Assembly (NCBI GenBank): GCA_030587525.1
Contig: JAUQYW010000696.1
Coordinates: 1 to 6,552, forward strand
DNA: 6,552 nucleotides
Direction of reading: 5' to 3'
Source of the DNA: Candidatus Sigynarchaeota archaeon
Lineage (GTDB): Archaea; Asgardarchaeota; Lokiarchaeia; Sigynarchaeales; Sigynarchaeaceae
Positions 1 through 6,300 of this stretch are shown here, in pieces; positions within the stretch are counted from its first letter, which is position 1, and every line of letters starts with the position of its first letter. The notes beneath the pieces are model-generated. The model ran no database searches, had not been told where the DNA came from, and worked only from the letters and a program-made list of their open reading frames with translations. The translations under genes and the position numbers were made by a program.

Positions 1-2
1 TG

Positions 3-200
3 AATGAAGTGAAGAAGCAGCCAAAAAACTTCGATCTATGGAAGCGGCTTGGCCAGAAGTACAAGGACAATTCCGAGCTAGAACAAGCAATTTCCGCCTT
101 TTCAAAAGCCTTGGAATTGAAGCCCGGGAATAAGGATGTCACCCAACTGATAGATTTTTGCAAAAAGGACTTGGATTTCTTGAAAAGTGCTTCCGATTAA
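3..200 (+). CDS. C-terminal part of a TPR-repeat protein (5' end outside window)
   Basis: The reading frame is open to the left edge, so the gene probably begins upstream. A GTG at 9 is the only start codon inside the window, and initiation there cannot be excluded. Counting from that GTG, residues 8-41 form one textbook tetratricopeptide repeat. Trp11, Leu14, Gly15, Tyr18, Ala27, Phe31, Ala34 and Pro39 occupy the canonical positions 4, 7, 8, 11, 20, 24, 27 and 32. A short lysine-rich helix follows and the frame ends at TAA (198-200). TPR units are helical hairpins that mediate protein-protein contacts; partner and function cannot be told from one repeat. The gene converges with the minus-strand pair to its right, and a T-rich tract lies just downstream. 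The family assignment is secure for this segment only. Confidence 0.75.
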   Translation, partial: NEVKKQPKNFDLWKRLGQKYKDNSELEQAISAFSKALELKPGNKDVTQLIDFCKKDLDFLKSASD

Positions 201-210
201 TGACGAATTC

Positions 211-231
211 TCTTTTCCTTCTCATTTTTTT
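211..231 (+). terminator. T-tract terminator candidate after the TPR gene
   Basis: A pyrimidine-rich run begins 11 bases after the TPR stop codon: T4 (213-216), CC, TTCTCA, then seven T (225-231). No GC stem precedes it. This fits archaeal oligo-U termination better than a bacterial intrinsic terminator. A closely similar arrangement follows the GH2 gene at 6380-6396. Confidence 0.45.
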
Positions 232-253
232 GAATATTCTTCGGTAGATTATG

Positions 254-259
254 AAAAAA
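254..259 (-). terminator. Short T6 tract after the minus-strand operon
   Basis: Six A on the plus strand read as T6 on the minus strand, 13 bases after the TAG stop of the kinase-domain gene. Its position suits an oligo-U terminator for the leftward unit, but the tract is short and has no hairpin, so support is modest. Confidence 0.3.
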
Positions 260-272
260 GGCATAGAACTGA

Positions 273-809
273 CTATTTCGTCAAGTTTTCAAGCAATTTC
301 ACAAGGTTTTCATCGGCAACCTCTTCAGGAAAAACAAGGTATGGCATTCCCGGATATCTGCTCTCCTCATCTGCACGCCAAGCTGAAACACCCGCGATGA
401 CTTGTCCGAGCAAAACCGGGTTTTTAACATCGATCCCTTTACTCAACACATCACTTGCCGTGGCATCACCTTTGGCAAGGATGAATTTTGGCTGGAGATG
501 GATCTCTCTAACGAGACTAATGATGTATCTCGGATATAGTGCGGAAATAGCTTCTGCTTGACCATTTTTGGTGTAAATGATCGAGTTTATTTCATTAATG
601 ATGTTATCATTCACGGCTTCTGCGATTTTATCGATGGCAACCGAGATTATCGACTCATCCATCGACGAAACGTTCAGTTCATAAGTTTTAGCACGGCAAG
701 TAGCTATGAGCCATTCTAGCAAGATCTTGATCTGCGGCCCGCGGGAAAAAAGGATGAGCACCCCACCACGCACGTTCGCCACGGGAAAGAGGTCGCGGCG
801 AGTAAGCAA
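273..809 (-). CDS. Standalone C-terminal nucleotide-binding domain of a four-carbon acid sugar kinase (DUF1537/YgbK type)
   Basis: This 178-residue protein resembles only the C-terminal nucleotide-binding domain (NBD_C) of four-carbon acid sugar kinases, which phosphorylate acids such as threonate, erythronate or related ketoacids. Visible signs, from recall of the family, are the opening GG-containing strand (Gly15-Gly16), a glycine-rich KGDATAS loop at 113-119 that replaces the usual KGGITSS or GGDTS, a VLLGQVIAGV turn at 132-141, and the RYPGMPYLVFP segment at 151-161. Family members are usually 400-plus residues with an N-terminal substrate domain that carries an ADDLTG-type motif, and that domain is absent here. 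The only usable upstream start is TTG at 809. In the same frame a stop lies at 881-879 with no other start between. The next internal ATG is at 662, inside the domain. The gene follows the barrel-protein gene by 17 bases, so the two are probably co-transcribed. Its DNA looks more AT-rich than that neighbour. It could be a split-kinase subunit, a regulatory remnant or a decayed gene. Confidence 0.7.
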   Translation of the reverse strand: MLTRRDLFPVANVRGGVLILFSRGPQIKILLEWLIATCRAKTYELNVSSMDESIISVAIDKIAEAVNDNIINEINSIIYTKNGQAEAISALYPRYIISLVREIHLQPKFILAKGDATASDVLSKGIDVKNPVLLGQVIAGVSAWRADEESRYPGMPYLVFPEEVADENLVKLLENLTK

Positions 810-825
810 ATGCTTGCCGGGCGTG

Positions 826-2046
826 TTAGATCCCCCCTTTGGTGAAATTCTGGATGAGTTGCATGGCGCGCCCGCTCTTCACGAGCTGCTTGAGCAGCGG
901 CGCGACGCCGGCATCAACCGCTTCCCACATTTTCCTGATGAGCATCGCGAATTCGAGTTTCTCGGGATCGGGTTCGAAACTGCCGTCCGCAGTGTCGAGC
1001 AAAGTGCAAAATTCCTTGAACTTGTCTTCCCCTAGCATCAAGATATTCTCGAGACAGAAAATACCGAGCTGTGTGACGCCCGCGTTGAGGCTCGCGTTGA
1101 ACTCCTTCAAGTACAGCGCCGGGTCGATCTGATCGAAATGCTTGCCGAAACCCGTGACGCCAAAACATATCGACGCCTTCTCCCCGTGTTGCTTGGCAAA
1201 GTCTTTGCAATACGAGTAGACGAGGTGGACGAAGTCGTCGTGCTCAAGGATGGCATGCGTGTATTCGGCAAAGATCATATAATTCACCATATCCCAGTTG
1301 ACCGTCTGGATGGGCGTCGTGAGGAAATCTTGCAGGATGTTCTTGCCATCCGCGAGATCGCTGAAGGTTATGGGCAGAGCCACGCACAAGGCTTTCGTGC
1401 CTTGCTCGTGCATCGCGTTCACCAGTCGCTGGAAGCGTTTCGTCATGGCATCGAACCGAGCGTCGTCCATCTCGTCGATCTTGTCGACGATCTTGCCGAC
1501 CTCGGCGATGATGTTCGGGCTTTGCTTTTTTCCGGCCTTCTTTGCCTCTGCCTGAGCCTCTGCGTTGGATTTCACCGGATCGATCGGGATGATTTTCCCG
1601 CGGGCATCGAGCTTGATGAATGCGCGCTGCTTGCGCAGCTCCTCGTTTTTCTTGAAGCGTTCCTGGTCGACGTCCGGCTCCACATCCACGAGGACATATT
1701 CCGGCGGTTGAAACTTGTTTTTCTTGTACCATGCCATAATCCGATTGATCAAGGCCTCGAACTTGTCGACCGTGTGGATGTTCGGGTAATACCCATCTTC
1801 CAAACTGAGCACCGGCCACGGATAAAAGTGGTCGTAGATGCCGAGCTGTTTCAGCTTGGCGAGGAGTTTTGCATACGTGGTGTCGAAATCGTGCTCGTAA
1901 ATCTTCAAGAAGAGCCCGAAATTGCACTCTTTCATAAGCTCCGGCACCTTCAAGTCAAGTATGTCTTGCACGAGCAAGAACTCGCATGAAAAGCCCCATC
2001 GCCAAGCGCTCCGTGGCAATTTGCCTTGCTCCAAGTTCTGACTCAT
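826..2046 (-). CDS. Predicted TIM-barrel protein, distantly GH18-like, function unknown
   Basis: I do not recognise this 406-residue protein as a named family. The eight hydrophobic strands expected of a (beta/alpha)8 barrel can be picked out at about residues 14-23, 43-50, 71-80, 115-125, 217-226, 249-262, 291-300 and 324-334. Strand 4 ends in YVLVDVEPD (117-125), with Asp121, Glu123 and Asp125 near the barrel mouth. Strand 6 has VNYMIFAEY (254-262), and strand 8 ends in Glu333-Asn334. This recalls the chitinase-like GH18 plan of an acidic strand 4 and an M-x-Y-type strand 6, but the exact DxxDxE signature is not present. After strand 4 comes a charged, Lys/Glu/Ala-rich helical insertion (about 126-200), possibly a coiled coil. 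There is no signal peptide or membrane helix, so it is probably cytosolic. The ATG at 2046 opens the minus-strand unit; a GGAG 12 bases upstream is too distant to be a convincing ribosome site. Catalytic activity is unproven. Confidence 0.75.
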   Translation of the reverse strand: MSQNLEQGKLPRSAWRWGFSCEFLLVQDILDLKVPELMKECNFGLFLKIYEHDFDTTYAKLLAKLKQLGIYDHFYPWPVLSLEDGYYPNIHTVDKFEALINRIMAWYKKNKFQPPEYVLVDVEPDVDQERFKKNEELRKQRAFIKLDARGKIIPIDPVKSNAEAQAEAKKAGKKQSPNIIAEVGKIVDKIDEMDDARFDAMTKRFQRLVNAMHEQGTKALCVALPITFSDLADGKNILQDFLTTPIQTVNWDMVNYMIFAEYTHAILEHDDFVHLVYSYCKDFAKQHGEKASICFGVTGFGKHFDQIDPALYLKEFNASLNAGVTQLGIFCLENILMLGEDKFKEFCTLLDTADGSFEPDPEKLEFAMLIRKMWEAVDAGVAPLLKQLVKSGRAMQLIQNFTKGGI

Positions 2047-2067
2047 AATGAAACATTGCTCCGAATC

Positions 2068-2076
2068 CTTTTTGAA
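2068..2076 (-). promoter_or_regulatory. Weak TATA-like element for the minus-strand operon
   Basis: Read on the minus strand, TTCAAAAAG is centred about 26 bases before the ATG at 2046, where a TATA box of a leaderless archaeal promoter would lie. It is A-rich but a poor match to TTTATA-like boxes, so this rests mainly on spacing. Confidence 0.22.
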
Positions 2077-2088
2077 GCGACATTATGC

Positions 2089-2107
2089 CGTTCCGAATAT
2101 CGGTACG
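2089..2107. promoter_or_regulatory. 19-bp imperfect palindrome in the divergent intergenic region (candidate operator)
   Basis: The sequence CGTTCCGAATATCGGTACG pairs with itself around position 2098: seven of eight arm positions match, with a T-T mismatch at 2092/2104 and a three-base centre. It lies in the 126-bp gap between the divergent barrel-protein and aldo/keto reductase genes, 42 bases from one ATG and 65 from the other, and upstream of both candidate TATA boxes. A dimeric regulator bound here could control both directions. A chance palindrome of this quality is possible. Confidence 0.4.
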
Positions 2108-2135
2108 ATTTCATCATACAACGTATCGCAATAGC

Positions 2136-2148
2136 AAAAGGGTTATAT
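2136..2148 (+). promoter_or_regulatory. BRE/TATA-like promoter of the aldo/keto reductase operon
   Basis: The purine run AAAAGGG (2136-2142) resembles a TFB recognition element and is followed directly by TTATAT (2143-2148). The box is centred about 27 bases before the ATG at 2173. Archaeal TATA boxes sit about 26 bases before the transcription start, so the transcript would begin at or next to the start codon. This matches the absence of a Shine-Dalgarno sequence there and supports 2173 as the start. Confidence 0.5.
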
Positions 2149-2172
2149 GGGAAAAATGTTCTTGTTCTTGTC

Positions 2173-2976
2173 ATGAAACTACCGAAAATCGGGTTTGGTA
2201 CATGGGAATTGGCCCCTAGCGTGTGCAAAGCTTCTGTTTTAAAAGCCATCGAGACCGGCTACCGCTTCATCGATACAGCGCAAATTTACGGGAACGAGGC
2301 TCAAGTGGGCGAGGCAATCGCAGCATCCCCCGTTCCACGCGATGATCTCATCATTGCCACGAAGATCTGGATCACCCAGCTAAAGCCAAAGAACGTACTC
2401 AAGAGCGCGGCGATCAGCCTCCAGAAGCTGCAAGTCAAGACCATCGACATCTTGTACGTGCATTGGCCGTTTTCCCTCACGTACAAGGCCAAGGAGACCT
2501 TAAGAGCGTTCAGCCAGCTCGTCGACGAAGGCAAGGTAAGTTCCATCGGGGTTGCAAACTTCAATCCGGCGCTCGTCGACGAGGCGATCGACGTTTTAAA
2601 AGGATATGGCAAGTCACTTTTCGTCGTTCAAGTCGAGCATCACCCGATGCTCCAGCAACGGGTTATGCGGGAGCATTTGCAAAAGAGAAATGTGAACCTC
2701 GTCGCTTATTCCCCGCTAGCGCGTGGGGATGTCGTCAACGTGCCAAAAATCCAGCAAATCGCCAAGAAACACAACGTGACACCGAGCCAGGTGTCCCTGT
2801 CGTGGATCATGGACCACGGCGCGATTCCTATCCCGAAAGCGACGAGCGAGGCGCATATCAAAGACAATTTCGCTGCGCAGGGATTGAAACTCGACAAGGA
2901 GGACATCACGCTGATCGATGACATCAAGGTTAAAAGGCGAAAGGTAAACATTCCGTTCCTTCGACCAAAGTGGTGA
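2173..2976 (+). CDS. Aldo/keto reductase (NAD(P)H-dependent)
   Basis: This 267-residue cytosolic barrel enzyme should reduce aldehydes or ketones to alcohols using a nicotinamide cofactor. The AKR catalytic tetrad is complete: Asp34 in RFIDTAQIYG, Tyr39, Lys64 in IATKIW and His97 in LYVHWPF. Other family marks are the opening LPKIGFGTW, IGVANF at 125-130 for the usual IGVSNF, QVEHHP at 153-158, and the cofactor segment PIPKATSEAHIKDN at 219-232. In many NADPH-dependent AKRs an arginine sits where His228 is here, so cofactor preference is uncertain. The length is near the 270-280 usual for prokaryotic AKRs. The frame is open further upstream to 2026, but ATG 2173 gives the normal AKR N-terminus and fits the promoter; the extension would overlap the divergent gene. 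It heads a plus-strand run with the ABM-fold gene, whose start lies five bases after this stop. The substrate is unknown; a sugar-derived carbonyl is only a guess from context. Confidence 0.93.
   Translation: MKLPKIGFGTWELAPSVCKASVLKAIETGYRFIDTAQIYGNEAQVGEAIAASPVPRDDLIIATKIWITQLKPKNVLKSAAISLQKLQVKTIDILYVHWPFSLTYKAKETLRAFSQLVDEGKVSSIGVANFNPALVDEAIDVLKGYGKSLFVVQVEHHPMLQQRVMREHLQKRNVNLVAYSPLARGDVVNVPKIQQIAKKHNVTPSQVSLSWIMDHGAIPIPKATSEAHIKDNFAAQGLKLDKEDITLIDDIKVKRRKVNIPFLRPKW
2972..2976 (+). promoter_or_regulatory. Shine-Dalgarno GGTGA that contains the upstream stop codon
   Basis: GGTGA complements the 16S anti-Shine-Dalgarno sequence and lies five bases before the ATG at 2982. Its last three bases are the TGA stop of the aldo/keto reductase. 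Termination of one gene therefore occurs on the ribosome site of the next, which favours translational coupling and ATG 2982 over the GTG codons at 2970 and 2973. Confidence 0.5.
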
Positions 2977-2981
2977 AACAC

Positions 2982-3269
2982 ATGGCACATGTCATCATCG
3001 CGACGCTGAAGATCAAGGAAGGAAAGCTGAACGAGGCGCTCAAGCTGTTGAAGGATTTCGGGGCGTGGATCACGAAGAACGAGCCGGGCACGTTGCAATA
3101 CTCGGTGCACACGGTAAAAGGAAAGGAAAAGAACACGATCGTGGTCTACGAGCGTTACAAGGATACAGATGCGTTCTCAATACATAACAAGCATCTAAAC
3201 GAGCGCGCGGGGGGCCTCATGGCCTTGCTTGATGGCAATCTCGACATCAAGACATTGATCGACGCGTGA
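2982..3269 (+). CDS. Antibiotic-biosynthesis-monooxygenase (ABM) fold protein, YgiN-like
   Basis: This 95-residue protein has the length and pattern of a single ABM domain, the dimeric ferredoxin-like alpha+beta barrel. There is an opening strand, AHVIIATLKIKEGK (2-15), a helix, then the typical NEPGTLQYSVH turn and strand (33-43). Next comes IVVYERYKDTDAFSIHNK (53-70), which matches the usual strand-E-x-Y plus A-x-x-x-H helix. Members include quinol monooxygenases, heme-degrading proteins and many of unknown role. Activity cannot be assigned from sequence because cofactor-free members have few diagnostic residues. It would be cytosolic. The gap to the aldo/keto reductase is only five bases, with the ribosome site overlapping that gene's stop, so the two are probably translated together and may serve one redox step. 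The next gene starts 55 bases downstream after a hairpin. Confidence 0.85.
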   Translation: MAHVIIATLKIKEGKLNEALKLLKDFGAWITKNEPGTLQYSVHTVKGKEKNTIVVYERYKDTDAFSIHNKHLNERAGGLMALLDGNLDIKTLIDA

Positions 3270-3281
3270 TGCGGCACCTTC

Positions 3282-3313
3282 GCGCAATGGAACATTTTTC
3301 TTGGTTCCAGCGC
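3282..3313 (+). promoter_or_regulatory. Bulged hairpin between the ABM and GH2 genes
   Basis: GCGC (3282-3285) pairs with GCGC (3310-3313) and TGGAAC (3288-3293) pairs with GTTCCA (3304-3309). This makes a ten-pair stem with an AA bulge and a ten-base loop that contains T5. It ends 11 bases before the ATG of the GH2 fusion gene. It could attenuate read-through, act as a processing site, or mask the start region, which has no Shine-Dalgarno sequence. The T-rich loop (3294-3300) also falls near the distance of a TATA box but is not a good one. Confidence 0.4.
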
Positions 3314-3324
3314 AAGTATCATCC

Positions 3325-6300
3325 ATGACCCGATGGACACTTATCATCGATAAACCGGCTCGCATCAAGATAGAATTTTTGCCCGTCTTAATGAACGTTC
3401 CTTTTATCGCCATCATCTTGTACATTTTATTCTCTAATGCTTCCTACTGGTCGATGTTTAATAGCATCCTCGCGGGCGTGTTCCATCTTGGAGATCTTCC
3501 TTATATCGAGATCCTACTTGGTATCGCTATCGGGTTCGGGTTGTTCACCATCATCTACGGGCTCACCGGGATGTTCAAGCTCGAGATCTTACACAAGCCC
3601 GCCCTCAATGCCATCCCGTCCGCGATGCTGGCTTTCATGACCGTGTTGGTCATCATCTTGCTCAACATAAACGTGCGCGTGAACCTGGATTACTTGTTCT
3701 TTATGCTCGGACCCGAAACGGGTTTCATCGTCTACGTGGGCGCGAGCCTCGGTATTTTCGTGCTCGTTATCTTGCTCGTGGTCGGGATCAAGCAATTGAA
3801 GGATCTTCGACCTGACGAGAAAGGATTGATCAACAACAAGGTGTTGCACCCGATGCTCGCTGCCGTAACGACCATCATCTCGGCAGTCCTTGGCTTCTCG
3901 ATGATCCTCGCGATCGGGTTCTATTACCCGCGGACAACGATTTATTGGGACAACGTTATCGGCGTGCACACGCGGTATGTTGATTGGGGCGGTGCACCAG
4001 CGATTGTCTGGTATATCATTATAGCGGTCACGGTCATCACGAGTAGATTATGCTGGCGTCGCTTAGTGCATCCAGCAGATAATAAAACCCTGTTAACGAA
4101 AATCTTTATGAAAAGAATAACGTGCTTGCTGATCATTTGTCATTCAGCCGTGATCGTATGGTTTTCTGCCGATTTTGAAATGCGAATGTATCCCGCGCTC
4201 CCGGGGCTGTCGATCTATCCCGCGACGACGCTCTCGCTCCTCTCGTTCGTGAGTTTCATCAATTTGCTCTGGGTATGGAAGTTGTTGACTGCCCGGCCAC
4301 CAGTGCCAGACCAGAAAATATATCGAGAAACTCCAAAACTGGTGAAGCAGTGGTACCTGCGCACAACGATCAAGGTGGCGGTGGTCATCGGCGTACTGTT
4401 CGTGCCTTACTGGTTCGTGTTTTACCAGCCCATCGTGGCGTGGGCACCGCGCGTCGACGTTCCATTCCAGGCACGGCTCGTCAACCTCGCGGGCGTCGAC
4501 GTTCCATTTGCAGGCGATATCGTGTATCCAGGCTTCGAGCTGCAATCCAACTATTCCCACGAATATCTCAACTTGAGCGGCACGTGGCGGATGCAGCGGC
4601 TGTACGCGTCGAGTGTCCACTCGCTCTCGCCCAGGACCGAGAACTTCATCAGGATGCTTACTGACGGGCAGCATGAACCATCATACAATGATGCTTGGTG
4701 GGAGACCGTGACCGTGCCTTCCCCGGTGTCGCAATACAATGACGAGGTGAAGGCGTGGGGCGTATGCTGGTACCGGCGCAATGTCACAGTTTCCGCTTCG
4801 TACGCGAACAAGTCGATCTGGTTCAAGTTCATGGGCGTGAACTATTTCTGCGACGTGTGGATCGATGGCACGTACGTCGGGTACCACGAAGGGGGTTTCA
4901 CGTCGTTCGCGTTCGATGTGTCGTCTCTCATGACGCCTGGCTCCCACTTGATTGCCATCCGGATCGATAACCCGCAATGGGACATCAAGGACAGCTTTTT
5001 TTACACGATCCAGCCGAATGGGGCCGATTTCTTCAACTATGGTGGCATCGTGCGGGAATTGTACTTGGAAGCAGCACCCGTGGCGTCCATCTCGCGCGTC
5101 GACGTGCGGGAAACGGGCTTCACCACGATCAACCACGTGAACGGTTCGGTCAGCGCGGAGATCGACGTCACGTGGCAATGCCTTCCCGCGGGAACCGCAC
5201 CGGGCGACACTGCATCGTTGAGTATTGGCGTGTACCCGCTGGTGTTCGAGAACGAGACCGCGCTCAAATCCCGGGAGACATGGCTGTTCGCGAACAAGAG
5301 CGCGCCGGCCTTCACCGGGACGTATGTCGTAACGATGATCGGTATCAATAGCACGCGGTACGCGGCTTCCCGGTTCAACGTGACGATACCGAACCTATCG
5401 TACTGGTCTACGAAACAGCCGGCACTGTACGCGGTCATGGTGAACTTGACCGCGGGCAGCTCGATCGACTTGTTCTGCACGCAGACAGGCTTCCGGAACT
5501 TCACGACCGAAGGCACGGAGCTGCGGCTCAACGGGGCGCCGCTGAAACTTGCCGGTGTCTCGATCCACGAGCAATATCCCGAGCCGACAGGGAGAAGCTT
5601 GTCGGACAGCCAGCGGTTCTGGGATCTGCAATGCGTCAATAAGACGCGGTCGAACTGGTGGCGTGGCTCTTATCCCTTTCATCCTATGATGTATTTGTAC
5701 TCCGATCGGCTCGGCATTTCGTGCTGGGAGGAGGCGCAGATCTTTTGGTGTAATGAGCCAGATTTAATTGAGGGCTTTTCACGTGGCACGTACAGCTCGA
5801 TCTGGATCGAAATGCTGTACCGGGATTATAATCGACCGTGCATATTAATGTGGAGCGGTGGTAACGAGCCATGGTCGTACGAGTATTTCGTCACGTACCT
5901 CAGGGAGACGAAAAGTTTCTTGGATACCCACGATCCAAACAGGATCCTGGCGTTCGCGTGCGTAAGCTCGCAAGACTGGACAGGCCTGTTCCGTAACACC
6001 CCGCTCCGCATCGTGACGCCCAATTGCTATGGCGGCACGTTCGAGGGAATCCCTGGTGCCTGGTACAACGAAACCACGGCGAACCTCCAACGCTTTGGAA
6101 ATAACAATCCTGGGAAGCCCATCGTGAACATGGAATTCGGATATTGGCGAGATTCCACCAATAACCAGAGCCGGTGCTTCCTTGAATGCTTCAGGGCGTT
6201 CACGGAGAACCCCCGCGTGCAAGGCTTCACGTGGTGGCTCGCTTTCGATTATTACGGCAGTAATTATTACAACGGCATGGGCGTGTACAATATGGCGCGC

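Noticed and set aside
187..561. A 124-codon plus-strand open frame overlapping the kinase-domain gene
   Set aside because: The product is Ser/Thr-rich without a motif, and the opposite strand encodes recognisable NBD_C features.
831..837. C-run near the junction of the two minus-strand genes as a sign of frameshift between them
   Set aside because: The two products belong to different folds, the upstream protein looks complete, and shifting frame here would not restore a kinase N-domain.
1138..1989. A 283-codon plus-strand open frame opposite the barrel-protein gene
   Set aside because: It is the antisense shadow of 826-2046: its product is rich in Val, Leu, Asp, His and Arg with no domain pattern, while the minus-strand frame shows an ordered eight-strand barrel.
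2026..2172. A 49-codon N-terminal extension of the aldo/keto reductase
   Set aside because: It overlaps the divergent gene's start, is not AKR-like, and would span the promoter-like elements; ATG 2173 gives the normal N-terminus.
3301..3324. TTG start for the membrane-GH2 protein
   Set aside because: It falls in the hairpin, has no ribosome site, and adds only eight residues ahead of an ATG followed by a normal basic N-terminus.
4144..5178. Minus-strand open frames of 176 and 165 codons inside the GH2 gene
   Set aside because: Their products are His, Arg, Asp and Val-rich shadow sequences lying opposite clear GH2 motifs; no family resemblance.
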